Assembly (NCBI GenBank): GCA_038380795.1 | Contig: CM076260.1 | Span: forward strand, 33,948,634 to 34,012,633 | Direction of reading: 5' to 3' | From: Pyrocephalus nanus | Lineage: Eukaryota; Chordata; Aves; Passeriformes; Tyrannidae | Length of the DNA: 64,000 bases | Part shown: positions 36,301 through 51,300 of the stretch, piece by piece | How the letters are laid out: every line of letters begins with the position of its first letter | Numbering within the stretch: the first letter of the stretch is position 1 | Position numbers and translations under genes: made by a program | The notes under the pieces: generated by a model | Seen by the model: only the letters and a program-made list of their open reading frames with translations | What the model was told of the DNA's origin: nothing | The model's database searches: none

Positions 36301-39300
36301 CAAAATGAGGAAGAGAATTAAAAATAACCATGCCAGTAGCTGTGCAGTCTGTTGGTTTAAGGCTTAGAGCTTTATGTGTCATTTGGAAGTACTTGAGTTC
36401 CAGAATAGGCTGTTCAGTAAGTCTCTGTTGTAGGGAGACACTCAGTACAGATCTGACTCCCTTGCTTTTCACAGATCAGCTTAGGATATAGAAGCATGAA
36501 AATACACCCAAACACTCGTTTTAGAACTGAATAGGTCAGTGCTTTAACTGACCTGATGAAAGCCAGTAGTGTACTTGGGTATAATAAACTCAGTTTAGCA
36601 CAGATTAATTGTATTATGCAAGTGTTAAACTGTATCATATAATGCAGCATAGCACACACATGGTCCTCGAAGGCAGAAATGAGTGACTCCAGCCACACAA
36701 AAAAGATGCTGATGAAATTTTAAAAATCAGATTTCCTGATGGTTTATTTATTTTTGAAAAAATGCCCTTTTTTTTTTTAGTGTAAGCATTTTTGGATTCT
36801 TCCTTTTCATTGCTGAGCAAATGCTCTACATTTAAGTGCAGTTCATAAACCTTCTGTACCCACTAATGAGGAAAACATTTGCAACTTCACATATCTCTTG
36901 TGCTATTGAAAAGAGGTTCTTTAAACTAGTTTTGGACACTTTAAAATACATTAACAATTTATCACAAAGCATGTGTAATTTAATGTATCATTTTGCATCC
37001 AGATATCAGTAGCTTTTCTTAACATTAGAAGAGCTGCTACATTATGGTCAGCCTGCTGCCAACCCAGGTAAAGAGCTCTTCATTATCCTGTTTCTAATTA
37101 TACCTGCATAAGGCCTGAGCCTGATATGCTTGAAGCCTATGGTAACTCTTTAGCAGGCAGTGGTCCTTTAGAGGGGAAATGAGGAATGTTTAGCTATTAA
37201 AAACAGTTTTTAATGGAGCTGATGTCCTACATTAGTTACTTAATAATTGCCCCTTCTTTTCCTCTTGCTAGCTAACGTACATCTTCTTTTGGTTTCTGAG
37301 ATGTCCAGAGTGTCAAAACCAAACTTCCTCCTTGCCTTGAATAATGCAAATGCAGCAGTCACCACTAAACATCTGGCGATTACACCTGAAATGTCCACCA
37401 AGGATTTGCTATTCTGATTCAAAGGAGAGGGGAAAACCATAAGTGGTTGGGTTTGTTGTTAGAATTCAACAAACAAAAATACTTCAGTAACCTTAGGAGA
37501 GGACACAGGATTTTCTTTCTGTGTAGATGATTTGACTTCTAATTATTTAGTTTTTATAGGCTTCCCCCAACCCTCTTCCTCCTCACCCTGAGCAGAACGA
37601 ACACACATCTTTACAGTCCCTGCCTGTTCCAGCCAGCATCCTGGCAGTGGCATCTGCCCAACATTTTTTCAAAGCCAGGTACTGTAGCTGAGGTGTCCAG
37701 ACACTGCTGGTGCCAGGGCTCTGGCAGCTCTAGCCAGAAAAGAACCCTGGATAGGTGACATAGCATCCACATGAGTGAGTTGTTTCAAGCAGCTCAGGCA
37801 AAAATACATCCATTGTTCAACAGTCCCTAGAACAGCTAATCTTGTTTCTCTATGCCAACAGCTGTCCTATTAATTGTGTATTTTTCATAGACGTAGTTCC
37901 ACAAATTCCATGTGATACATAAAGATCAGCAAAAATAACGTCATTCTTCCTCAGCCTCTCTGCTCTGCTCCCAGGATATGCCTGTTGGCAGGGTGAACCT
38001 TGCCTGTCACAGACTTTGTTCACTTCGTACAATAGAGCACTGAAAGGCATAATGATGGTGTCTAGTTAAAGGCCAAATAAAAGGGAAAAAATAATAAAAG
38101 AAAAGCACCTATAAACCTATTGGTGCATGTCTAGCTCACCCAACATGGACTAGAACCACCAAATACATTTCTGCTACCTGATTTATAGTTATTGAATGCC
38201 CTACCCTTTATGTACTTGTATATTTTCCACAAGGGCTCACCTTCCATTTCATTTAACATAACCCATTGATTTCAAAACTTGACATAGGAAAGGTTCTTTG
38301 GAGCCTCACAATTATAACATGTTGTGCAACCTGAGTATCACCCATTTTGATAGAGACTTCCTGCCACACAGTGGGTTTCTGTTCTGCAGACCTCTGCTGT
38401 GCTGAAATAAATAAAGGACCATGTACACAAATACACCATTGGCCTTGTCTACCTCTCCCATCTGCAGTCACACCAACTGGGGACTTGGGTTTCTGACAAG
38501 ACAGCTGGGCTCTGGCATACCAAAACACAATGCCTTGCAGGACAGGAAGGTTTGGGAGATGTACAATTTCAAAACCATCTAGGTGCTGTAATACCTCTGA
38601 TCATGTCATGGGGAAACACTGAAGAACAAGATGGCATTTGTGTGCTGACCTCTTTTTTTTTCTCTCTTCTACCTTTCTGCTCAAGTACAGTATGTCAAAG
38701 TTGCAAAGGGTTGTCATTCATAAGAGTAATCTGGTGCCAATCCTGTAAAAACTTCCTTTTAACAGAGATAAGATAATTCAGTCTAACAGTTCTTTAACTA
38801 AATAGGATTAATTAGCAGGAAGCTGGCTGCTTAATTCACCACTGACCTGTAAAACCTGATAAGAATGAGGTCACTGGACATAACAGCTATTTAGGAGTTT
38901 AGGTCAAACTCTAATAACAGAAAACTTCATTTAAAGATCAGTCTGATATAATCAAACTCTGGGGTAACAAAATATTACTTATTAAAGAGAGATCTAATCT
39001 TTAAAATCGTGTGCTCTGTATACTCAAATGCGTATTCCTTCCAAAACAAGCAATTGCAACATCTAAGCACAGTCAGTGGACACCAGACTTTGACATTCAA
39101 ACCAAACCCATCAAGTTTTACATCCATTCCCCCAAAATTTGTTATATAAGGCTCACTTTTTGTGACCTTAAGAATTCACAGGATCTTCACATCATGAGAA
39201 TCTTTTTTTTTTTATGTTTCACTCCTTTGAGCATATCCTGAGTAATGGCCTTGATTAAATGAAGCTTGTTTAAGGATCAGAAAAAATAAATAGTGTGCAC

Positions 39301-42300
39301 GTATTTCCATAGCTCCCCAGTTTCCTTCCAGCTTCTACCTAAGTTTTCACTATTTTTTTTCTGACAGCAGGTTTTTGCAAATGACAGTTTCTATTACTAA
39401 TACACATGTGCATCTGTATCATTTTTACCAAAACAATGTTCCTGTTTTCCCCCAGGAATCTCCTATTTCTTCCCCCAAATTATGTCCTGTCTCTTCTCTA
39501 CATTAAGTCAGGAATATCAGGCAGGGTTTCAGTTGATTTGCCTACTACAGTGTGCACTATTTTTGAAAGAACTTGGTCCAGAACCATTTACAGATCAGAA
39601 ATATCACCTGAAGGCACTCTCAGAAACTAACTGGACCTGTTTTAAAACCTCACAGTCCTGTAAAAACCAGACACAACATCTGAGGTAAGGAACTGTCAAA
39701 AGAAAAATTATTGATTTTGGTGTATTAGGCCACGTTGTGTTCTAATTCCAAAGCAGAGAGAAGAATGGTTACACCTTAGCTACCCATCTGGGAACAAAGA
39801 GATTTTCCTCTTTATTTTTCCCCCCCTTTTATTATTCCTTTCTATCTTCAAAGCCTTCATGTAGTAACTGGCTAGTGTCCCACCTTTACTTGCCAAGGAA
39901 GTTTGAACATATTCCTTCAGATAGCCAAAAAGGTTGTTATGGTTTGAAAGAAAACATTTCTTCTACCCAGGAGCTCAGCACACCATGTCCCCATTTCTCC
40001 AGCCTGCTGCCAATACTGAAAAGTGAGATTACTTTTCAAGCCCACAGCTCAATAATGAACAGTTTTGTGTGTCTACTACAAAAGATCAGGAATCCAGACC
40101 CACTTTTTCATTTAATATACAGAGCCAAATTTTCAGCTGGTATAAGCTGAAGCTGCTCTACTGGTGCAAAGAAAAATATACTGATTAACACCTGCCAAAT
40201 TTCTGCTCTGAATATTATGTTTGCAGAGTAAATGGCATAAATCATGGAAACTGTACTTAGTTTTTCCATTTCAAGACATTCTCCTGCCAGTTCACCTGGG
40301 GAAAACATTGTCCCCCTTAATAAAGTGCTAAAGATTCAATTAAAAAAGTGTAGGGCCAAAATGCTTCCAGAAAACTCAAAATATTTTCTGGCACCATTCA
40401 TCACAACTACCTCCACAGCCACAGAGACAATGGGATGAATAGTTCCTTGTCTAGGATTTTCCCCTCCTGTCTAGTATCAATATGCCAGAACTGGATGCAT
40501 GTGTGAAAGGAGGGATGTATGCACACACACAGTATGGTCTTCACTTTACCTAGTGCTATCTTTCTCTCCAGCATACAGGGCTCAAGCTACTGGAATTCCC
40601 ATTAGTTCAATCTATCCAAATGGCCAGATGATTCATCAGCAGAAAAGGAAAACATTTAAACTTTGCCTGCCTGTTATGTTATTTGTAGAAAGTGTTGTAC
40701 ATAGAAAAAAACCTTCCAGATGTTGCTAACTTTTATTCAATTAATCAGTCTTCCAGAATCAGAGTGTAGAAACTACATTTAAACAGGTAACGTCAAGGAT
40801 TACTAGAGATGAAAACTAACGTTGCTTGTTAGTCTTATATTGAAGTTCATATACTGAAGTTCATATCTTCAGCAATCTGCTTCTCATGCAACATTTTGGG
40901 GTATGGATGCAGCTTTAAAAAAGGAATGCTACTTAGGGGTATATTCTTAATGCTTTGATTCTTTTTTTTTTTTTTTTTAAGTAGATATACAAACCACTGC
41001 AACATGCACAGTGAGTAAACAAGTACTCCCACTCTGCCAGAGAAGATAGAGATATGTGCAAAGTGATAGCACAGCTAGTTTACTTTGAACCTCTGATTAA
41101 ATAGGCATTTGTACCTTTTAATAGATACCTGAGCTGGCAAAATGAGGGGGAAGAAGGCAAGGCAAGGGAAATTTTGAGAAACACCGTGAATAGTCCATCC
41201 AGTCACTCCTGCCTGCTTGGGACAGGGGAAGAAGGAAGCAAAGACAGAAACAAATTATTCTCATGTTGCTACAGTCTCTACACGAGCTGAGAAAACTCTT
41301 CCAAAAAGCAGCGTGCTGAAATGGATACACTTCTAGGATTTCTAGTTCCTACACTCATACCTCTGTCATTCTAAGAAAAAACCCAAACCCAAACAAACTG
41401 TCAGCTACATGAACTCTCATTACTTGAGATTAATCCTCCCCTCTATGTTCCAGTTTCTCAGGCTATAGCTGGAAAAGGTTTAGTAGCCTTAGAGAAAATC
41501 CAGGCTATGCCAGTTGCAAAACCAATCCTAGCTGAGGACCAGGAATTTAGAAGCAACTGAAGTCTGCTGACATGCCTAGTTTATGCAGCGTCTCATGTTC
41601 AAACTGATTATTTGCCTCCTTCCCACTGGCATGAGGAGGACTCAGCTCAGAGATTTTGTCAGGTGCCAGCAAGTTCATCCATGATGATCTGGGCCTTGCA
41701 CTCTGAATTTCTGTTGTCCAGAGCAGGCTCATGCCCTAAGCCAAAGCCAGGACTGGTAAACCTAATGGGTGACCTTCTGCTGGTGTCACTCAGACTCCTC
41801 AGACACTTCTCTTTGCATTCAAACTGTCATTCAGGCTCCCCAAAAGCACAGGTCCCTCTCCTCCCCCAGCATGGCCCATGCCTCAGAGATGCCCTCTCAA
41901 TGCCCTGAGAAAGGATATCCACCCCAAGCTCCTCCTGGGCACTGTTAGGGCACATATGCAGTAACTAAATACCCAGTGTCCAAAACCTGGTGGGAATTTT
42001 GGACTTCCAAGGTGGTTTAGTTTCAGAGACACACACAGCTATTGGGAGGTCACTGCTCCAGCTCTTTCACATCCATCTCTATTTTTTTTACTTCCCTCCT
42101 GCCCAGGACATGTTACATTTGTCAGCTCTGTCAGCACCAAGTTTTTATTTTCCCATTTTGTTCTGGTCTCTTGTTACCCAGTTCATCTATTTTCCTCCTG
42201 TCTTTTCTCTACCCTCATGAAATCAGAAGCCTGGAACTAACACTTATTTCAAAGGTGGTGGTGGAGCCATCAGCTGAAAGCAGATTTTTTTCCCAAGCCT

Positions 42301-45300
42301 TGAACATCTGTCAGCAAACATTGTGGGGGAGTACTTGTTAACATAACAGGTTGTATGGAAAAACACAGCCATGCCTCTCTCCTCTCCCCACAATCTTCCT
42401 CGGTTTTGATTCACTGGGACTGTCCTCAATCTAAGGCCTAAAAAATGGGTTAACAGGGATGGTTATTAAATCAAAATGAGAGGGAACATTTTAGGGAATA
42501 GGCTGTACAAAAGACTGCAGGCAAAATCCCCACACTGCTCTGGCTAGTTTAAAGGGCAGAAATCAATGCAGCATGCTGCTGCTGTCAAATCTATAAGACA
42601 TAACCTCATTTATTACTCACCATGTTGCCCTTTATGAGAAAATGAATGAAAACAGTAAAAAAAAATTAAGTTTCAAAAGAGAAATCCAGAAAGGTGTGTG
42701 TTGTATCCTCTGGGCATGTGCTGGTGACTTGTAGGATCAGTTCTGGCCCAACTCATATGTGAGAAACCCCAGTGGTGAAAGATCATCAGAATATACAAAC
42801 CCTATAACACATATGTTGACATGTACTAGTTTTACGTGAACCTTTCATTTACTTTCATTACTTTTTTTAATTTCAGATACAAGGTGCAAAGAAATAAGCT
42901 GCACAAGTTATTATACCCAGGAGAATAACAATCTCATGCGCAGGAGCAGCTCTGGGTTTTAACTGTAAGGTATTTGACTAAGTATAGTTTATTTAACCTC
43001 GATGACCTTTCATGAAGGTGCTCTCTGTTCTGCTGCAGCAAAGGAAAAGTAAACATTGTTATTTTATTAAAACTATTTATCTTAGGGTATAAATGACCAG
43101 TATCTTCCAGGCATCACTTCTAGTACATACACTCTGAGTTTGCACTTGCACAGAAAGTGTTTTGATTTAGAAGAGATATTTCCCCAAAATCCAGGACCAC
43201 TACACTATGGTAGGTCCACAGAGTACTTAGAGTACGCTGCTCCTCCCCACTCACAGATATGTTGCAAAGCACATTGAAACCAATGTATGACTTTCCACCC
43301 ACTCAACTGGGCTTCAGACCAGGATAACTACACCTTTGTCTCTTTGACTCCCCAGTGAAATTGGCACTAGCCCTACCCAAACCTGGAAATTGCCTGATAC
43401 AGGCTGACTGGAACTTGCATGATCCTGGCTTAAGAGCAGTTGCCTTTGCCATGCCAATATCCAGCTTGTTCTGTATGCTTAGTTTAGTGGGGGAGTTTGC
43501 TGTTGATAGTGTTTTAACTGATAAATGTTTGCTGTCATAATTCAAGAACTGGCCTCCTGAGCTATGAAATGTCTGCACAGAGGAGCTCTAGTAGGAATTA
43601 CTGCTCCTCAGGGGTGCAACCAGACTTGGGATTGTGTGGAGACAGCAATGGGAAAGGAAGGCGGCAGGGAAGAAAGGAGGGACGACAGGGAGGGACAGAA
43701 TATTAATAATCATATTAATTCCACTTCTCACTTACTGCTTTCTGGACAGTTTTTCTGTAGCTGGAGTTCTGTCATACTGGCAAGGTCCACCCACTTGCAC
43801 TGCTCTCTGTGTCCCAGTGCCAGAGAAGTGCTAGCATTAGTAGATGACGTATTTGTTTTGCATTGTGTGTGCCATAAATAGCATCTAGACATCTTACCAT
43901 GTTCCAGGACTGATTTTGTCCATTTGCTGTTGCTGTTGTATGAGGCAAAAAATTAAAATAACCATGAAAATGAAGAGAAAGCATGTGACCTTTTCACGTA
44001 GGCTCTGCCTATGTGCCACCTGTTCCCTTTTTCCTGAGACAGGAAGCAACAAGCTTTGACTGGATTTCTGGTTTTTGTGCCAGATTAGACCTGTAACACT
44101 ACTGCAGGTGTCCAGGCTGTGCCACTCCCTCCCAGATGGAATTTTTAGCACTTCAGCAGCCAGACTCTAGGGTAGCATGAGCACCTTTGTGCTCTCATCT
44201 GTGATCAGCACAGTGTTGGTAACTTTTCCATTGACTTTTCTTAGCCCCCACATGTGATGGAGCAGAGTCAAATGCAGACCTTATTTCCCAGTCAGGTAAT
44301 GAATCCATTAATTCCTTGGCCCTGTGAGATGCATATATATAAAATTCTGTTACAATATCTGTGTTTCCAAAACTACTTTGCTTTTTGTCTTTGTGCTGAG
44401 ATCTCCAGCCAAGGTAACACTTGGTTCCAGGTGAGCAGTCCTTCAGCCTTCAGGTAGAGTTGTTCTTGTTGGAAATGTTCCTAATGAGAGTGAGCAAAGC
44501 CCTCTTTTTACACCTGTGTTTCCTCAGTAGGCAGAACAAAAAATGCAGCTTTGATTTTTTTTTTCTTCAAAGTCTTAAGACCAAATTAAATTCCAGAAAA
44601 AGTAAAATGTGAAAGACTCTGAAGGGTTAAAAAAGCTGCTGTCTTCCATCTTCTCTTTGCCTCAGGAAAGGTGAGATCTGATTTTTTTCACTGGATGCCA
44701 GAATCAGTTTTTTTCAGCAGAAATCCTTTTACTGAGTGAAATATGCAACATCAGACAGTTTTCTGCCTGAGAAAAAGTGAATCATTGCTGCCTTTATTGC
44801 TCATTCTGTTTATTAAAACTGCTGGGCCAAGATTTATTTTTAATGAATTCTGATTAGTCACAGACAGTGATTTCACAATTCATGTTAGTAATGTAGGCAT
44901 TTGTTGCACTGAAAACAGCTCATTTGCTTATTTTCTGGAAGACCTTTATTTTCAACTGACTTGAAATTGGTCACACAGACCTCTCTGGGATTTTTCAGGC
45001 TAAGTATGTTTGTTCCCATGGATAGAGGCCATATGTCAAAACCCTTTATTGTCACCAAATAAAAAAAAAAAAAACCACTCACTTTTATTTTGCTAAGTCC
45101 TTCCCTTTTTTTTAATGTTTACTGTGCCTTGACATCCTGCCTCATTAAACCATACCTCATCCTTGTGTTTTCTCCAATATGAATGTGTGTGTAAGGCAAA
45201 CCACATACTTTACAGATGGGAAAAGATAACATATAAATCAAACTGTATGCCAAAAGAGAGACAGTCATAATGAAGGCTGTAGAATAATGTGTCTGCATTA

Positions 45301-48300
45301 TATCTTCTTCTAAAAAGAAAAATAAAAATAAAAAATGGAGAGATGCAGTGGAAATCAATGTGCTCAGTCTTTAACCAAAAAAAAAAAAAAAAAAAAAAAG
45401 CTAAAATTCTGTAGAGGATTTTTAGTGAAACTGGAGCCTTTGGACTGGCTGTTAGAATGGTAAGCTGTTGCAAAGCAATGTAGAAGGGCCACACAGCAGG
45501 GCTGGGCTGACACGAGTCCAGTGCCTGGCCAGCAGCACTGCAGCCAGTTCCTTCACTTCCCGCCTGTGCTCCCCAGGATCCAGGAGAATGAACCCACTCA
45601 CTCCAAAGGGGTGTCTACTTTAATTTTCTGAAACAGTTTTAAAGAAGCTGCTGGAAGATGATCAAACAAAGTATTACAGAAATGGCTTCAGATGAGGCAA
45701 GGATCACACTGTGTGGATCTGGCATCAGATGCCCATCTGGGTCATGGCTGCAGATACTGATGAAGCAGCAGTGATGGTCCCCAGCTCAAGATGGGTGTTC
45801 AGCTACAGGACTTTGCTCACAGCTCAGGAAGCCCAATCTCAGTGCTCTCCTCCTCTCTCAGACAGCTACCAAAGAGACATCACTCTTTAAAGAAACAAAT
45901 TATATGACAACTCTGCACAAAGCACTGCTTTAAGAGAAGGTTCTTGCCAACCCCCCACTATTTCCTTCCCTTTGCCTCCTCCTGGTATAGTGTAGCCTCA
46001 TCTTAAATGGAAAACCATGGCAATTGGATCATTCAGTGCAACAATGCTGTATTAGTCATTTTCCACACCTTTTTCCCTTGTTTACTGTCTCACTGTCTGT
46101 GCTGAGGTTGCCTGCGCTGCCAACAGCAGTGGTATAACAAAGAGGGACAGGATTGACACGTGGATAACTCATTTCTTTGTCTATTCAGAGCACGGATTGT
46201 AGCCACGATACAAATTTGGAGAATGCTGGAAGTTTAAATTCCTCTGCTTCCATCATTCAGTCCAATACCTGTGTCCATCCTCATACACTCTAGCATTAGT
46301 AATGTTGACCAGCTAGTACTAGTAATTTGAGTAAACTCGAAGAGAATACAGTCCCAGCCTCCCTGTGAGCAGCCTGGCTTAGTCCAGGCCTCAAGCAGTG
46401 AACTGATCCCTCTGTATCTGGGAAGATGAGCAGGAGCAATATTCAGAGCATAGTGGAATTTCCAGCTTATCTCTGAACTATGGTCGAGGTTCTTTTTTTA
46501 GTGGGCTGGGTTGCACTCCACCTTCAACATCTGGCCATCATCACCCTCAGAGGTGCAGAAACATGGGTTCCTATGGTGGAATCCAAGCTTCTGGCATTTC
46601 TAGCTTGTGACTTGGGCTTTGTGCTAGTTAACATTTATCTAGTACTACCAGAACAGTTGGTTCATGCAACATTACAGTGAAAAGAAAATAAAACTTACAA
46701 AAATATTAAAATAGTAAAATCCCATTTAAAACAAATATTTGCATACCAGAAACTTGTTAAATAGATAGATCCATCTATCTAAAACACTAATATTTGCTTT
46801 TACATAGTAGCACTCTAACACTTCAGAGATTTGGGGAAAAAAAAAAAAAGACGTTGGCAGCAAAACGTATGGCCGTGCTTCTACTACAGAGAAAAATAGC
46901 TTTATTTTCAGACAAAAAATCAGAGACACTCCTCTGTTTTGCTTTTTAATATCAGTGCATAAGGAGTTCACTTGATATGGGAATACCCAGACCCAGATAA
47001 GTTCTGATTCATTCTTGCTTTGCTTTCACAAAATATAATTAACAGATACAGAGTTTTTCAGCCTTTGTTTTGTAAGACATTCCATGTTGACTCTCAAGGA
47101 AAACTCCACATTTCTATTTTTAGAGTTCTTTCAGAGAAAGGTTTACTTGAAAAAATATTAAAATATATAGCATAAATTTTATCATAAGAAGTTGCCGTGG
47201 GAGGCAGATCTACAGCTGTCACAGTGTAACCAGATGTCCAAGGACATAAAAAGAGGACAACTGTTTCTGCTTAGTGTGTTTCCAGGACTGACACTACACC
47301 AGCACTCTGACAAAGCAATATATGACCATTGCCATTTTAGGCATTCCTTTTCTCTGAGAATAGCCTGTTAAATTCTAAAGGTGTAGAGTGGCTGAGAAGG
47401 AGCAACGCAGACTGAATTGTTTCTGACGCACATGTAGATCATCACTGATGAGTTAAGGGATAGCCCTCCTAAACCTCTTTTCACGTGGATAAGTCCCTCT
47501 TCACTTGGGTAATCCCATTAACTTCCCCAAAGATCTATATTCCCAGGCAAAGAACCCAGAAATGTTTGTACCTATGGTTATTTTTCAAGTTGGGAAATGG
47601 AGAAAGACTATGATTTTTTAGGGAATACAGGTCATCAGGTAGAGAAGAGCCTCCTGTATTGGAAATTTGGACTTTGACTGCTCTCTCAAAGCTAATGGTG
47701 GCTTTGTTTGACCTGAACTAAGCCCTGTTTGGCAAATACTGTGTTTGACTCACTGAGAGAAAGGTCAGAAATGAGGAAACACCTTGTGCTGTGAGAGTCT
47801 CATCAGTTTTTTATGGCATAGTTCATAGTTCTCTATTGTCTGAGATAGATGTAGCTTTTAGCCAAGTCAGAAACCCCAGTTCTCACTCAGATGCTCAGCA
47901 TTATTTAGAAAACAGAAGAAGATCTCATAAACTTTTCAACAAAACCCAGCTGAATTTTAAGTATGTAAAAAACCAGCTGAGTTTTGGATGGTTTGGAAAG
48001 TAACAACCTCAAATCTGGAAGTATTTTATGTGAAACCTGCAGATCTGTTTTAAAAGAAAATATTGCAATAAATTCAACACTGAAGTTGTTGGGCAACTTA
48101 ATAGACTTAACTTCCTCCTCTATCAAATGAACTGCTTATATGGGACAATTAGTCTGAGACTCTGCAAACAAAACTAAAAGAAACTACTTTCTCCTTTCCC
48201 TGCTTTTTTAAAGTATTTTTCTCACTTTTACGGAAATCCATAGGAATGTACACAACTATTTTAACGCTTCCCATTGCCTTTTTGTCCTCACTTTCACAAA

Positions 48301-51300
48301 TTGATTTGTTGATTTATTTGCCTCTTAATATCACAAGGACCTTAATTAAGGCTTTAGGCTTCCCTGCTCACCAAGTTTAACAAACAAGCATACAGACTGG
48401 AAGCTCATTAGCTCAAAAGGGCACATTTTACTATTCAGAGCCAAGTTTCAGGCTGATCCATTCTGAAAACACTAGCACAAAAAGAGCAGTTTCACAATGG
48501 AAATCTGAACACTTGGCCCTTTTTTTATATACTACAATGATAATTTAGTATCTTATTCCTTCTCATCTTCAGTCTTATCTCTTACTTTTACAATGATTAG
48601 ACAAACTGTATATGACTGGAAAGTAACAAACATAATTTATTAGTGGCTTGATCCCAGAAACCTCTTTCAGATGGAACTCCTACTGTTCCTGCTGTCAAGC
48701 AACGATTCAGGACAGAGTGTGTAGATCTTCTCAAAACACAGGACTGTGCTGAGCAGTCTTCATAGGCTAAGTGGTGATTACCAACAGAGCTGTCTGCAGA
48801 TGAGCTCACTAAAGGGTGTCTCATCATTAGCCACATGCCCCAGTTTCAAAGAGAGAGGAAGCTCCAAGGTGGCATTTATGGGCAGAAAAATGAGAAAAAA
48901 ACACCTGGACCAGGATAATAGACTGACACCAGGAGCTCTGAATTTCAGTGCTGGAGACCATAGGTTCGTGGTCCTCACCAGGTAGAGAAGAGGCTTTGGT
49001 GTGACTTCACATATCACATGCAAGTCAAAGGCTCTGGTTATTAATGAGGTTTTTTCTTAACAAATTACTAAAACCTCTTTCATCCTAATATAAAAAGGGC
49101 CTATGGTGTTGCCATGCACTGGAGGCAGAATGTCTTCAGTCTGTGGTTTAGTTGCCTCTCGTGTGAGCAAAGCAGCAAAGAAAATTTTGAGATGAGTCAG
49201 TGACTTCCTTTTGCAATGGCCTTTCGATACCTTCAAGGCACTATTTCTCCATCATTTTCCCCTTGGCATAACTGCAGTTTGGAATTTGTATCAGAGGAGT
49301 TGGGTATCTGAAATTGTTTTAATTTGCAGAAGTATATTGACGGTGTAGAAATGAGAACTGTGAGATAATTCAGTCTTAATAAACATCCACACATTTCAGT
49401 AAGCATACAAATATTTTGACTGCAGTTGGCATCATTTCTTTTGGAACAGTTAGGCAATATCAGTGTGCAGAACAGAAGTGCCCCTTCACAAGTGATTTTT
49501 TGCTTCCATAAATTAACTCCCTTTTTCCTTTCTCCACTACAAATATTAATCTGGAGGATTCTAGAAAGCCCAGCAGATAATTCCACTTGGCAAATAACTC
49601 CAAGAAAGCCTGACAAAACTATGGTAATTTTCCCTCACTGAATGACATGACAGTTTAGCTGTGGTGTTTTTGAATCCATATTTAAGTGTTTGGGTCACGA
49701 GCTGCACAATAAATGGCCAAAAGAAGCAGTTTTAGCAGGCTATTGATTGCTTGAGCTGAACATGCAGTACGTTAGGAAGACAGAGGGCCCAAGAGGCCTT
49801 TCTGAATATTTCCTCGACACCAATAGATAACCAGTGCTGGAAATATAAGGCACCAGGTGGTCTCTAAAATAACAGAACAGCCTCAAGCTGAAAAGCGTTT
49901 TACCATTCCCAGATGAATTTCTACACTGTCCTCCAAACCTGCCTTGTTGCCATTTGTCAGGTGAGACAGGGATATAAAATGTGCCACAGACACAGGCTAG
50001 AGAAAATAACCAAAAAATAACCATCTGCTTTTCCTTGTGCACATGTCCAGTGGCACTTGAGGAGATCCTTGAGAAATGAAAGCACAGAGTGGCAGCCTCC
50101 TCCACTTTGGTGTGGGGCAACCCTAGGCAGCTTCTGTTTTCACTCCCTAGTTTGCTTGTGGAGAAGCCAGAAGGGCTGGAGCTAGAGATTGTTGTGTCAC
50201 CCTGCACAGAGACGTGGACAAAGGAGGCAGTACAGCTGCTGATGTGCAAATAGGTGATGGGCAAGAAAATATTGCTCTTTGCTTAGATTGCCTTTCAGCC
50301 ACAGAGAACTGATCATGTTGTCCTGGCTGCTCACTAAGCATGGACAGGATCTAGACTAAGATCTAGACAAAGAGATAAAGTATTACTTAACTTGTAAAAA
50401 CTCAGTGCAGGACCTTCCTAGGTCTTAATCCCTGCCCTGTTTTTGAAACAACTCATCCTTTCTTCATTCATTTTCTGTACTTAATTACAGATTTCCTCAG
50501 CCCACTTAGGCTAATTCTGTTTAAATATTAATTTTATTAAGTGTTTATTTTACTGATTTATATTGTACAGTATGCCAAATACTTGGAAGTAGTATCATAC
50601 AAAATAAAACACAGTAAAATATTTTTTAAGGGTGATTAAGGTCCTTCTCTATCTGCTGAGCTTTAGCAATCAAATGAGGGTAATTTTCTGCATCTGCACT
50701 CAGAGTCTTCAAAGCAATTTGTGAATAAGTAGATTCCTCTTTTCTTACAATATGATGACCCAGGAAATTGAACTTAATGGAAATTACTCTGTGAAAAATG
50801 GATTATACCCCTTGAAGTTTACTTGGCAGTGCTGTCATCACAAAGTTATACTAGCAGAATTTTGTAACTGGGCCTGAGCTCCATCACTAGTTGGAAGACA
50901 GTTTCAAAAACAGAGTTAAAGGTCATCATGGCATTTCAGCTATTTACTAGCATTTGATATAGATATAAACTTATAGTACCTGGACAGTCAATCTGTGCAG
51001 TAATCACTAAATACTCAGAATAAGCAACACTCACATTGTCTGAACTCTTTAATCAGTGGGTAAAACCCAGGGGAAACTGAGGAATCTGAAAGTCTGGCAC
51101 CTTTGGGAGAAGCTACATGATCATGCCTGGGTACACCTTTGGAAGCTAATTCACAAGCTGCAGTTTTAAACCAGTGAAATCATAACTGGGAGGAGTTTCT
51201 GCAGTCAATGGCAGGAACTGCCACACTCACACATAGGGAGAGGAAACTAAGCATAGAGAAGCCCCTCCTTCAAAAAAAAGATATATTTAGGTCAGTAATC

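Noticed and set aside
49740..50264. 174-codon minus-strand frame, longest in the gene desert
   Set aside because: Opens at a TTG rather than ATG, no domain or signal features recognised, and no splice or promoter context; a protein search would settle it.
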